Shown: positions 52,273 to 61,146 of the stretch, in pieces | Layout: every line of letters begins with the position of its first letter | Position numbering within the stretch: position 1 is the first letter of the stretch | Source of the DNA: Azonexus sp. | GTDB lineage: Bacteria > Pseudomonadota > Gammaproteobacteria > Burkholderiales > Rhodocyclaceae | DNA: 64,000 nucleotides | Assembly (NCBI RefSeq): GCF_030824335.1 | Contig: NZ_JAVBXX010000043.1 | Span: 1 to 64,000, forward strand | Reading direction: 5' to 3' | Notes under the pieces: model-generated | What the model saw: only the letters and a program-made list of their open reading frames with translations | Told to the model about the DNA's origin: nothing | Databases searched by the model: none | Translations under genes and position numbers: made by a program

Positions 52273-53774
52273 CGCCGCACGATCTTTACCTGAGCAGCAC
52301 CCTGCGCCAGATCGAAAGGCAGTACGCCGCACTGCCACTGATGGAACGCGCCGGACTGGCCGCCGCCGATCTGGCGACTGAACTGGCAGGTGAACACCCG
52401 ATACTGATACTGGCCGGCCCCGGCAATAATGGCGGCGATGCTTTCGTCCTCGCCCGACTGCTGCGCGAACGGTTTTTTGCCGTTCATGTGGTCTTTGCCG
52501 CCGATCCGGCCACCCTGCCACGCGATGCGGCAGCCGCCTTCCAGCGCTTCACGCAAGCCGGTGGTTCGACCTGCACGCAAATTCCGACGCAGTCACGCTG
52601 GTCGTTGATTGTCGACGGATTGTTCGGTATCGGCCTGGCACGCGCGCCGGCAGCGCACTACGCCGACTGGATCGCCACGGCCAACGAACTGGTCAAACGC
52701 GACAACTGCCCGTTACTGGCGCTCGACTGCCCCTCCGGCCTCAATGCAGACAGCGGCACCGTGCCGGGCGAATGTATTAGCGCCAGCCACACCATGACCT
52801 TCATTTCCGGCAAACCGGGGCTGTTGACCGCAGATGGCCCGGATCATTGCGGCGAAATCCGCCTGGCCACACTGGGTCTACCTGCCGATAGCGACGAAGC
52901 AAACCACACCGCCATTGCACCCGACGGCCAGGTAATCTCACCCGGATTATTTGCCAGCCGGCTCCAGCCACGGCAAAAAAACTCGCACAAAGGCAGCTTT
53001 GGTGGCGTCGGCGTGATCGGTGGCAGCCACTCGATGGCCGGTGCCGCACTGCTCGCCGGGCGCGCCGCCCTGAAACTGGGTGCCGGCCGCGTTTACCTCG
53101 GCTTGCTTGACCCGGATGGCCCGGCCGTCGACCTGAGCCAACCGGAACTGATGATTCGTCCGGTCGACACGCTGTTCCAGGCCGATCTGCAGGCGCTGCT
53201 CTGCGGACCGGGGCTGGGCCAATCGGCCGAAGCCATCCAGTGGCTCAAGCAAGCGCTCGACTGCCCGCTACCGCTTGTGCTGGATGCCGATGCGCTGAAC
53301 CTCCTGGCGCTCGACCGCCGACTCGAAGCCAAGCTGAGCAAGCGCACTGCCCCGGCCATCCTGACGCCGCACCCGGCAGAAGCGGCCCGCCTGCTTGAAA
53401 TATCGACCCACGAAGTCCAGGCCGACCGGATCACCGCCGCTTGCGCACTGGCCCGACGCTATACCTGCCCGGTTGCCCTCAAGGGCTGCGGCACCGTGAT
53501 TGCTGCGGTCGACGGCCGCTGGTGGATAAATACCACCGGCAATCCGGGCATGGCTACGGCCGGCATGGGTGATGTACTGAGCGGACTGACCAGCACCCTG
53601 CTGGCGCAAAACTGGCCGGCCGAACTGGCGCTGATCGCCGCCGTTCACCTGCATGGCGCCGCCGCCGACCGCTTGGTCGAACAAGGCATCGGCCCAGCCG
53701 GCATGACGGCCGGAGAAGTGATCGACGCAGCACGCAGCCTGTTCAATCAGTGGCTGCGTGCTTCCTCTGCATGA
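52269..53774 (+). CDS. nnr: bifunctional NAD(P)H-hydrate repair enzyme Nnr
   Basis: The 501-residue enzyme joins an N-terminal NAD(P)HX epimerase (GPGNNGGDAFVLARLL, with PSGLNADSG) and a C-terminal ADP-dependent dehydratase (HKGSFGGVGVIGGSHSMAGA, LTPHPAEAARLL, GNPGMATAGMGDVLSG). It repairs damaged NAD(P)H. The C-terminal start of the dehydratase is near residue 235. ATG at 52269 overlaps the deacetylase stop; co-translation is likely. Confidence 0.92.
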   Translation: MTPHDLYLSSTLRQIERQYAALPLMERAGLAAADLATELAGEHPILILAGPGNNGGDAFVLARLLRERFFAVHVVFAADPATLPRDAAAAFQRFTQAGGSTCTQIPTQSRWSLIVDGLFGIGLARAPAAHYADWIATANELVKRDNCPLLALDCPSGLNADSGTVPGECISASHTMTFISGKPGLLTADGPDHCGEIRLATLGLPADSDEANHTAIAPDGQVISPGLFASRLQPRQKNSHKGSFGGVGVIGGSHSMAGAALLAGRAALKLGAGRVYLGLLDPDGPAVDLSQPELMIRPVDTLFQADLQALLCGPGLGQSAEAIQWLKQALDCPLPLVLDADALNLLALDRRLEAKLSKRTAPAILTPHPAEAARLLEISTHEVQADRITAACALARRYTCPVALKGCGTVIAAVDGRWWINTTGNPGMATAGMGDVLSGLTSTLLAQNWPAELALIAAVHLHGAAADRLVEQGIGPAGMTAGEVIDAARSLFNQWLRASSA

Positions 53775-53830
53775 CCCCGTGCATACCAGACGCTACAATC
53801 CCCTCCCCGAATCATCTTCCGAACCCAGCC

Positions 53831-54694
53831 ATGTCCATAGACTTCGATACGCCACTCGCCCCTGAAATCGCCCGCAACGTTGATGCAGCCCTGGCCGAAG
53901 ACATCGGCCCCGGCGACCTGACGGCAAGTCTGGTCCCTGGTGAGCGCCGGGTTCGCGCCACGGTCATCTCACGCGAGCCCGGTGTGCTGTGCGGCACCGG
54001 CTGGTTCGACGAATGCGTGCGCCGGCTCGATCCGACGGCCACGGTCACCTGGCTGGCAACCGACGGCGAACGCATCGTCGCCGACCAGTTGCTGTGCAGC
54101 ATCGACGGCAACGGCCGCGCCCTACTGTCGGCCGAGCGCAGCGCACTGAATTTCCTGCAGCTACTCTCGGCCGTCGCCAGCAAGGTGCGAATCTACGCCG
54201 ATGCAATCGCCGGCACCAAAGCGCAAGTGGTGGATACGCGCAAAACCCTGCCCGGCCTGCGCATCGCACAAAAATATGCCGTCCGGGCCGGCGGTGGCGG
54301 CAATCACCGGCTGGCGTTGTGGGATGCGATCCTGATCAAGGAAAACCACATTCACGCCGCCGGCGGTATCGCCCAGGCCATGGCTGCGGCGCAAAAAGTG
54401 GCTGATACAGCAGTTGACCGCTGTAAATTCATTCAAGTTGAAGTGGAAAACCTTGATGAACTGGATCAGGCACTGAAGGCCGGCGCAAGCATGATCCTGC
54501 TCGATAATTTCTCGCCCGAACTGCTGCGCCAGGCCGTCGCCATCAACGCCGGCCGGGCGGTGCTAGAAGCTTCCGGCAATGTCAGCCTGGAAACCATCCG
54601 CGGCATCGCCGAAACCGGCGTTGATCGCATCTCGGTCGGCGCATTGACCAAGGATGTCAAGGCACTCGACCTGTCGATGCGTTTTGTCGCCTGA
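53831..54694 (+). CDS. nadC: nicotinate-nucleotide pyrophosphorylase NadC
   Basis: The 287-residue enzyme forms nicotinate mononucleotide from quinolinate and PRPP. Features: AALAEDIGPGDLTASLVP start, AERSALNFLQLLSAVAS, VVDTRKTLPGLRIAQKYAVR and GGGNHRLALWDAILIKENHI. It follows the NAD(P)HX repair gene by 56 bases, grouping NAD metabolism. Confidence 0.96.
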   Translation: MSIDFDTPLAPEIARNVDAALAEDIGPGDLTASLVPGERRVRATVISREPGVLCGTGWFDECVRRLDPTATVTWLATDGERIVADQLLCSIDGNGRALLSAERSALNFLQLLSAVASKVRIYADAIAGTKAQVVDTRKTLPGLRIAQKYAVRAGGGGNHRLALWDAILIKENHIHAAGGIAQAMAAAQKVADTAVDRCKFIQVEVENLDELDQALKAGASMILLDNFSPELLRQAVAINAGRAVLEASGNVSLETIRGIAETGVDRISVGALTKDVKALDLSMRFVA

Positions 54695-54833
54695 ACTCAT
54701 TCCTCATGGAATAAAATCCCGTTGTTGTGAAAAAATACGACAGATGATCTATGTCAAAAATTGACTGGTCATCATTCTGTATAAATCGTACTGGATTATA
54801 GAAAACCTACATTCAGCACATCAAAGGAATGAA

Positions 54834-55280
54834 ATGACATCGAAACTGCTCGCCTGGGATAATGCCTACAGTATCGGTATGATTGAAATCGACGAACAGC
54901 ACAAGGTGCTGTTCGAGATCATCAACCACCTGTGGGATGAAGTTGTTTGCCGTGACAAGGGAAGCAAGGTACTGAGTACCCTTGAGGAACTCGAGCGTTA
55001 CACCGTGACGCATTTCACGGCCGAAGAAAGCTTCATGCGAACCCACAACTACAGTGGATTCGACGCCCACAAGAAGCAGCACGACGGCTTCATCAGTCGC
55101 CTGCGTCAAGAACGCGAAGCAGTCGAAGCGGGTGCCACGCTATCGCTGGACATGATCAATTTCCTGAAGGACTGGTTGATCAACCATATTCTGGTCCAGG
55201 ACAAAACGTACGCAGCGGAATTCAAGCCGAAAAAGCTGGGCGACAGCCTCGGCGGATTTTTCTCCCGGCTATTTCGTTAA
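54834..55280 (+). CDS. bacteriohemerythrin
   Basis: The 148-residue protein has the diiron ligands of the hemerythrin four-helix bundle: IDEQHKVLFEIINHL, then HFTAEESFM, HKKQHDGFISRL, and HILVQDKTYAAEF. It binds oxygen reversibly and typically supplies or senses it in microaerobic bacteria. Upstream (54753-54765) is a short palindrome GTCAA-AAA-TTGAC of unknown meaning. Confidence 0.9.
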   Translation: MTSKLLAWDNAYSIGMIEIDEQHKVLFEIINHLWDEVVCRDKGSKVLSTLEELERYTVTHFTAEESFMRTHNYSGFDAHKKQHDGFISRLRQEREAVEAGATLSLDMINFLKDWLINHILVQDKTYAAEFKPKKLGDSLGGFFSRLFR

Positions 55281-55288
55281 GCCTGCAA

Positions 55289-55348
55289 CCGGGTAGTTAA
55301 CCACTACCCGGCACTCTTCGGAGAAACGCAGGCCGCAAGGGCCTGCGT
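55289..55348. terminator. two adjacent hairpins between bacteriohemerythrin and thrC
   Basis: CCGGGTAGT/ACTACCCGG (55289-55311) forms one stem and ACGCAGGCC/GGCCTGCGT (55326-55348) another. They lie between two convergent genes. Neither has a T-tract, so termination efficiency is uncertain. Confidence 0.5.
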
Positions 55349-55361
55349 GACAGCAATCGAC

Positions 55362-56789
55362 TCAGATCCGTTCGACGACGAACTGCTTGATTGCGTTGAC
55401 GTCCGGGTCCATGACCACCACATGCTGCGGCAGGTTCTCGATACCCATCAGGTCGGCCGGACGCACCGGCTCGGTACCCAGCGCCTCGCGAATGGTTTCC
55501 TCGAACTTGGCTGGCTGGGCAGTTTCCAGGACGATCATCGGTAGCCCCGGCTGACGGTTTTCCAGTGCGACCTTCAGGCCATCGGCAGTATGCGTATCGA
55601 GCATCACGTTGTAACGCCCCTGGGCGAAGCGGATGGTGTTGATACGGTCGATATGCGTGCTCCGGCCGGAAATGAAACCGAATTTCGGCTTGTTTTTCCA
55701 GTAGACCGTAGTACTCAGGTCGAAGGCCTCGCCTTTGTCGACCTTGGACCACAATTCGCGAATGACCACCGGATCGCGACCCACCAGATCGAAAACGAAG
55801 CGTTCGAAATTCGACGCCTTGGAAATGTCCATCGACGGACTGGACGTGACGCTGGTTTCGACCGAGGTGCGCGGGCGATAGACACCGGTGCGGAAGAATT
55901 CGTCGAGCACGTCGTTTTCGTTGGTCGCCAGCACCAGATGCTTGATCGGCAGGCCCATCATGCGGGCGATGTGGCCGGCGCAGATGTTGCCGAAATTGCC
56001 CGATGGCACGGTGAACGCCACCTGCTCGTCGTTCGATTGGGTGGCCAGGAAATAGCCCTGGAAGTAATAAACGATCTGTGCCGCAACCCGGGCCCAGTTG
56101 ATCGAATTGACCGCGCCGATCTTGTTCTGCTTTTTGAACGTGGCATCGTTGGAAACGGCCTTCACGATGTCCTGCGCATCGTCGAACATGCCGCGCACGG
56201 CGATGTTGAAGATGTTGGCGTCGGTCAGCGAGTACATCTGGGCGCGCTGGAAAGCGCTCATCTTGCCATCCGGCGACAGCATGAAGACCTTGACGTTGTG
56301 CTTGCCGCGCATCGCGTATTCGGCCGCCGAGCCGGTGTCGCCGGAAGTCGCACCGAGGATGTTGATCGACTCGCCGCGCTTGTCGAGCACGTACTCGAAC
56401 AGGTTGCCGAGCAACTGCATCGCCATGTCCTTGAAGGCCAAGGTCGGGCCGTTCGACAGTTCCTGCGTATACAGGCCGTCTTCCAGCTTGGTCAGCGGCG
56501 TGATCTGCGTTGCATCGCCGCCGTTGCGGGCATGGCGATAGACGTCGGCAGTATAGGTTTTAGCCACCAGCGCCTTCAGGTCGGCCGGCGGGATATCGGT
56601 GATGAACTTCGCCAGGATTTCGTAGGCCAGATCGGCATACGACAGCTTGCGCCAGGCATCGAGGTCGGCACGGCTGACTTGTGGATAAGACTCCGGCAGA
56701 TAAAGACCGCCATCCGGGGCCAGGCCACCAAGAAGAATGTCGCAGAAGGACTGGGGAGCGGACTGGCCGCGAGTCGAGATGTAGCGCAT
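55362..56789 (-). CDS. thrC: threonine synthase ThrC
   Basis: The 475-residue PLP enzyme converts O-phosphohomoserine to threonine. Start MRYISTRGQSAPQSFCDILL is the family start, so the ATG at 56789 is chosen. PLP lysine is in GPTLAFKDMAMQLLGN and the phosphate loop in NILGATSGDTGSAAEYAM. No hom or thrB gene is adjacent within the window. Confidence 0.95.
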   Translation of the reverse strand: MRYISTRGQSAPQSFCDILLGGLAPDGGLYLPESYPQVSRADLDAWRKLSYADLAYEILAKFITDIPPADLKALVAKTYTADVYRHARNGGDATQITPLTKLEDGLYTQELSNGPTLAFKDMAMQLLGNLFEYVLDKRGESINILGATSGDTGSAAEYAMRGKHNVKVFMLSPDGKMSAFQRAQMYSLTDANIFNIAVRGMFDDAQDIVKAVSNDATFKKQNKIGAVNSINWARVAAQIVYYFQGYFLATQSNDEQVAFTVPSGNFGNICAGHIARMMGLPIKHLVLATNENDVLDEFFRTGVYRPRTSVETSVTSSPSMDISKASNFERFVFDLVGRDPVVIRELWSKVDKGEAFDLSTTVYWKNKPKFGFISGRSTHIDRINTIRFAQGRYNVMLDTHTADGLKVALENRQPGLPMIVLETAQPAKFEETIREALGTEPVRPADLMGIENLPQHVVVMDPDVNAIKQFVVERI

Positions 56790-57003
56790 GAGGTCTGTCA
56801 ACCTGGGAAGCGAAAAACCGGAATTTTAACGCGTCTACGCAGAACTCTGCATGGGCGAGCGCCAGGAAAGCAGTTAAACCTGCCCTGCCCAAGCACTTAT
56901 GACAACCAGCCGAGGGCAAATTTGCTACCATTCGCCCGCAACACTTCCCCACTCGTACGACCTCCTGCACGATCATTTTCGGATCCACCGGACCCAACTC
57001 GAC

Positions 57004-57690
57004 ATGAATCAGCCCAAATCCGATGTAGCACTGTTTCTCGCTTCATCCGTCCACGACATGAAGAATTCGATCAGCGTGCTGCAGGACTCCATTCGTCGGA
57101 ATCTGCTTCAGGCTCCGCACGAACAATCGGAAAGTTACCAGGAAATGTCGCAGATGCTGTACGAAACACAGCGCATCCACGGCAATCTGATTCAATTGCT
57201 GACCCTGTACAAATTCAGCAACGATCTTTATCCGTTTCATCCGGAAACCCAGGAACTCGGCGAATTCATCCACCTCGCCGTATCACATGTAGCCCCGCTG
57301 CTGACCTCGCGCTCGATCACACTGGAAACCGACATCGAGCCAGACTGCTACTGGGAGTTCGACGCCGATCTGATCAATGGCATCGTCGTGCACGCCATGA
57401 ACAACGCCGTGCATTACACCAGCAACCATCTGCGCCTGGTTGTCCAGGTCATCGACCATGCCCTTGAAATCCGTATCGAAGACAATGGCCAGGGCTTTCC
57501 CCAGCAGATGCTCGATGATGGAATCGCCGCGATGCGCGGCGTCAACTTCAACACTGGCAGCACGGGGCTGGGACTCTACTTCGCCGCTGTCGTGGCGCAA
57601 ATGCACGGTAGCCGCCAGGAAAAAGGCAGCATCCGACTCGAAAACGGCGGCCCACTGGGTGGTGGCTGCTTCATTCTCCGACTGCCATGA
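57004..57690 (+). CDS. small soluble sensor histidine kinase
   Basis: The 228-residue protein has a HisKA-like helix with phosphoacceptor His17 (SSVHDMKNSISVL) followed by a HATPase domain: MNNAVHY (N box), IEDNGQGFP (G1) and GSTGLGLYFAAVV (G2). It lacks a membrane helix and any separate sensor domain, so it must get input from a partner. Its stop overlaps the first response regulator gene (ATGA), and it likely phosphorylates both downstream regulators. Confidence 0.85.
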   Translation: MNQPKSDVALFLASSVHDMKNSISVLQDSIRRNLLQAPHEQSESYQEMSQMLYETQRIHGNLIQLLTLYKFSNDLYPFHPETQELGEFIHLAVSHVAPLLTSRSITLETDIEPDCYWEFDADLINGIVVHAMNNAVHYTSNHLRLVVQVIDHALEIRIEDNGQGFPQQMLDDGIAAMRGVNFNTGSTGLGLYFAAVVAQMHGSRQEKGSIRLENGGPLGGGCFILRLP

Positions 57691-59345
57691 TCATGCCTAC
57701 CCCCTCTGCCGCGACCAGCAACGATGCAGATTTCATCGCGCGCAGCAGTTATCTGGTCATTGACGACTTTCAGGGCATGCGCAGCATGCTCACCGGCGTC
57801 CTGAAAGCCTGCGGCGCCAATCCACGCGCCATCGACACGGCAGCCAATGGCCCGGAAGCCATCCAGTTGCTGACCAAGAAGCGCTTCGACATTGTCCTCT
57901 GCGATTTCAATCTGGGGCATGGCCAGAATGGCATGCAAATTCTTGAAGAAGCGAAATTCAAGAATCTGATCGGCCCCGGCTGCTGCTGGATCATGGTCAC
58001 TGCGGAAAAGACCGTCGACACGGTCATGGGCACCGCCGAAGCCCAGCCCGACGCTTACCTGCTCAAACCCGTCACCGAAGCTGTCCTGACCAGCCGGATC
58101 GCCAAAATCCGCGCCAAGAAGGAAACTTTCACCGATATCGACCGCGCCGTTGCGACCCGCGATTACCTGAAGGCCATTCGTCTGTGCGAAGAACGCGCGG
58201 CAACGGACAAGGTTAACGCCATCGAACTGCTGCGCATCAAATGCGACCTGCTGATTCAAACCGGCCAATCGGACAAGGCGCGCCAGACCTACGAAAAAAT
58301 CCTGACCAGCCGCGACGTGCCTTGGGCCCAACTGGGCCTGGCCAAGGTGCACATGCAGGCTGAGCAATACGACGCGGCCTGCAACCTGCTTGAAAAGCTG
58401 ATTGACGACAATCGCAATTATCTTGACGCCTACGATTGCCTGGCGGAAACCTACCAAAAACTCGGCGAACACGACCGCGCCAGCGATACGCTGGAGCGCG
58501 CCATCCAGCTATCGCCCAATTCGCACACGCGGCAACGCGTTATCGGAGAGCTTGCACTGCGTACCGGCAAACTTGAGCGGGCAGAGAAAGCCTTCCGCAA
58601 GACACTGAAGCTATCCGAGCATTCGGCACGCAAGTCGCCTGAGGCTTTCCTCGGTCTGGCCAGAACCGTCGGTTCGCTGGCCAATCCGAAGGAAGCGCTG
58701 AACATTCTCGAGCAGATGAACAAGGTGTTCGATGGTGAAGATGTTCGCATCAAGGGCAAGGCGGTTGAAGGTCACGTCTATCACCAGAACGGCCAAGCCA
58801 AGGAAGCGCAGGCCGCTGCCGAACAACTGAGCGCCATGCTCGACCGCGGTAACACCCGGCACGATTCCGAAGCAGCGCGCGAGATGGCCGCGCTGCTACT
58901 GGTGACCGGTCACCAGGACAAGGGGTTGGCCCTGCTGCAGTCGGAAATCATGAACAACCCCGACGACGAGCACAACCTGAACGCAATCAAGCAGGTATTC
59001 CACAAAGCCGGGCTGGCCGAACAAGGTGAGGCGGTCGTCGAAACCTCGCGCCAGGAAGCAACCCGACTGATGAACGCGGGTATCCTGCAGGCCCGTGCCG
59101 GCAATCATCTCGACGCCATCGGCAAGATGCGCGAAGCCGTGACCAAGATGCCGCGCAATGTCCGGCTACTACTGAATGCAGCCCATATCATGCTCAACTA
59201 CATGGAACAAGCCGGGGTCGAAGCCTCGTTGATCCGTGAAGTACGCAACAACCTGTTGACTGCCAACCAGTTGGCCTCGAACGAATCCCGCTTCGTTGAT
59301 CTGATGGCCCGCCTGGAAAAACTGACAACCCGCACCTTCACCTGA
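57687..59345 (+). CDS. response regulator with TPR output domain, copy 1
   Basis: The 552-residue protein has a receiver domain (about 20-140) with acidic pair VIDDF, phospho-Asp at Asp73 (LCDFNLG) and Lys127 (YLLKPV). The remaining 400 residues are tetratricopeptide-like helical repeats (GLAKVHMQAEQYDAACNLLE, AETYQKLGEHDRASDTLE). With no DNA-binding or enzyme domain, it probably works by protein-protein contact. The downstream gene is a paralogue of the same layout. Confidence 0.9.
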   Translation: MIMPTPSAATSNDADFIARSSYLVIDDFQGMRSMLTGVLKACGANPRAIDTAANGPEAIQLLTKKRFDIVLCDFNLGHGQNGMQILEEAKFKNLIGPGCCWIMVTAEKTVDTVMGTAEAQPDAYLLKPVTEAVLTSRIAKIRAKKETFTDIDRAVATRDYLKAIRLCEERAATDKVNAIELLRIKCDLLIQTGQSDKARQTYEKILTSRDVPWAQLGLAKVHMQAEQYDAACNLLEKLIDDNRNYLDAYDCLAETYQKLGEHDRASDTLERAIQLSPNSHTRQRVIGELALRTGKLERAEKAFRKTLKLSEHSARKSPEAFLGLARTVGSLANPKEALNILEQMNKVFDGEDVRIKGKAVEGHVYHQNGQAKEAQAAAEQLSAMLDRGNTRHDSEAAREMAALLLVTGHQDKGLALLQSEIMNNPDDEHNLNAIKQVFHKAGLAEQGEAVVETSRQEATRLMNAGILQARAGNHLDAIGKMREAVTKMPRNVRLLLNAAHIMLNYMEQAGVEASLIREVRNNLLTANQLASNESRFVDLMARLEKLTTRTFT

Positions 59346-59396
59346 TAGCCAGCCGCAGTTCGCCAGCCACCATACGCCACCAGAGATCCATCGAAC

Positions 59397-61067
59397 ATGC
59401 CTCCCATCACGCCACTGCTGGCTCGCGATGATGAAAACAAATCCATCGCCAACAGCAGCTACCTGATCATCGATGACTTCTCCGGCATCCGCACGATGCT
59501 CAGCGGCATTCTGCGCAGTGCCGGCGTGCAACCGCGCGCCATCGACTTTGCCGCCGATGGCCGGGAAGCCCTTAGCCAGCTGAACGCCAAGCGCTACGAC
59601 GTGGTGCTCTGTGACCATAACCTTGGCACTGGGCAAAACGGCATGCAGGTACTCGAGGAAGCCCGCTACAAGCAGATGATCGGCCCCAGTTGCTGCTGGC
59701 TGATGATCACTGCCGACAAGACGCTGGAAACGGTGATGGGCACCGCCGAGGCCCAACCGGATGCCTATCTGCTCAAACCGGTTACCGAGGTCGTGCTGCT
59801 CTCCCGCATCCGGCGGATGAAAGCGCGCAAGGAAGCATTCAACGATATCGATCTAGCCATGATGGCGCACGATTATTACCGGGCCATCAGCATCTGCGAG
59901 CAACGCGCCGCCACCGACAAGGCCAATGCCGTCGATTTGCTGCGCCTGAAATGTGAGCTATTGATCCATGTCGGGCAAACCGATCAGGCACGTGGCTTTT
60001 ACGAAAAAATGCTGGCCACCCGCGACCAGCCCTGGGCCCAACTCGGCTTGGCCAAGATCCATCTCCAGCTCGGTGAATACGATGTCACCTGCGAGCTGCT
60101 CGAACAATTGATTACCCGCAGCCGGAACTACCTCGAAGCCTACGACTGCCTGGCACAAACCTATCGCCGCCTGAAGCAGGGAGAAAAAGCCGAGCACATT
60201 CTCGAGCGGGCACTGGCCTTGTCGCCGCTATCGCACGCCCGGCAGCGTGCCATGGGTGAAACTGCACTGACCAACAACAAGCACGAACGGGCCGAAAAAG
60301 CTTTCCGCATGGCGATCCAGCTGGGTGAATTTTCGGTGCACAAGTCCACCGACAGCTACCTCGGTCTAGCCAAGGCACTGAGTGCCCGCGGCAATTCAGC
60401 GGAAGCGCTGAACACGCTCGACAAGATGGTCAAAGTTTTCGATAGCGAGGAAACGAAACTGCTGTCGAAATCGGTCGAGTGCCGCATTCTGGTCGACAAT
60501 GGCGACCTCCCCCGCGCCCAACAGCAAGCCGAAGAGATTGTCCAACTACTCAATCGCGGCAATGTCGGCCATCTGGGGCCGGTCGCCACCCGGGACATGG
60601 CGGAAACGCTGCTGATGCTCGGGCAGCGTGACAAAGCCATCGAATTGCTGCGCAGCGAAATCCTGAATAATCCCGACGATCCGGCCAACATCGAAGCTGT
60701 ACGCCAGATTTTCCAGAAACAGGGGCTCTGTGACGAAGGTAACGAGATGGTCGAGGCGACGCGCGCCCAAGCCGTGGAAATGATGAACAGCAGCGTCCTG
60801 CTTTCGCGTTCCGGCGACTTTTCGCACGCCATCGCCAAGATGCGCCAAGCGCTCGAAATCATGCCGCGCAATGTTCGCCTGCTGCTTAACGCGGCACACC
60901 TGCTGATCAGCCACATCGAAAAGACAGGCGCCGACCCTGCCCTGATTCGCGAAGCCCGCCGCCATTTGCTCACAGCCAATGCCTGTGCGCCGGGCGAACC
61001 GCGTTTCTCCGACCTGATGTCGCGTCTCGAAACGATCAACGCCAGCACACTCGCCAAGGCAAGCTGA
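59397..61067 (+). CDS. response regulator with TPR output domain, copy 2
   Basis: The 556-residue protein repeats the layout of copy 1: receiver domain with VIDDF-like IIDDFS, Asp73 (LCDHNLG) and Lys at LLKPV, followed by TPR-like repeats. Long segments align without gaps (QNGMQ, EAQPDAYLLKPVTE, MPRNVRLLLNAAH), so it arose by tandem duplication. The last 15 residues differ. It is 51 bases after copy 1, in the same operon as the kinase. Confidence 0.9.
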   Translation: MPPITPLLARDDENKSIANSSYLIIDDFSGIRTMLSGILRSAGVQPRAIDFAADGREALSQLNAKRYDVVLCDHNLGTGQNGMQVLEEARYKQMIGPSCCWLMITADKTLETVMGTAEAQPDAYLLKPVTEVVLLSRIRRMKARKEAFNDIDLAMMAHDYYRAISICEQRAATDKANAVDLLRLKCELLIHVGQTDQARGFYEKMLATRDQPWAQLGLAKIHLQLGEYDVTCELLEQLITRSRNYLEAYDCLAQTYRRLKQGEKAEHILERALALSPLSHARQRAMGETALTNNKHERAEKAFRMAIQLGEFSVHKSTDSYLGLAKALSARGNSAEALNTLDKMVKVFDSEETKLLSKSVECRILVDNGDLPRAQQQAEEIVQLLNRGNVGHLGPVATRDMAETLLMLGQRDKAIELLRSEILNNPDDPANIEAVRQIFQKQGLCDEGNEMVEATRAQAVEMMNSSVLLSRSGDFSHAIAKMRQALEIMPRNVRLLLNAAHLLISHIEKTGADPALIREARRHLLTANACAPGEPRFSDLMSRLETINASTLAKAS

Positions 61068-61146
61068 TTCAAGCCAAGCTGCTGCTGAACCAAGCCGTCC
61101 GAGCCGGGTCGAACAGCCCCGAGCCATCTACAGCATCGTGCACCTA

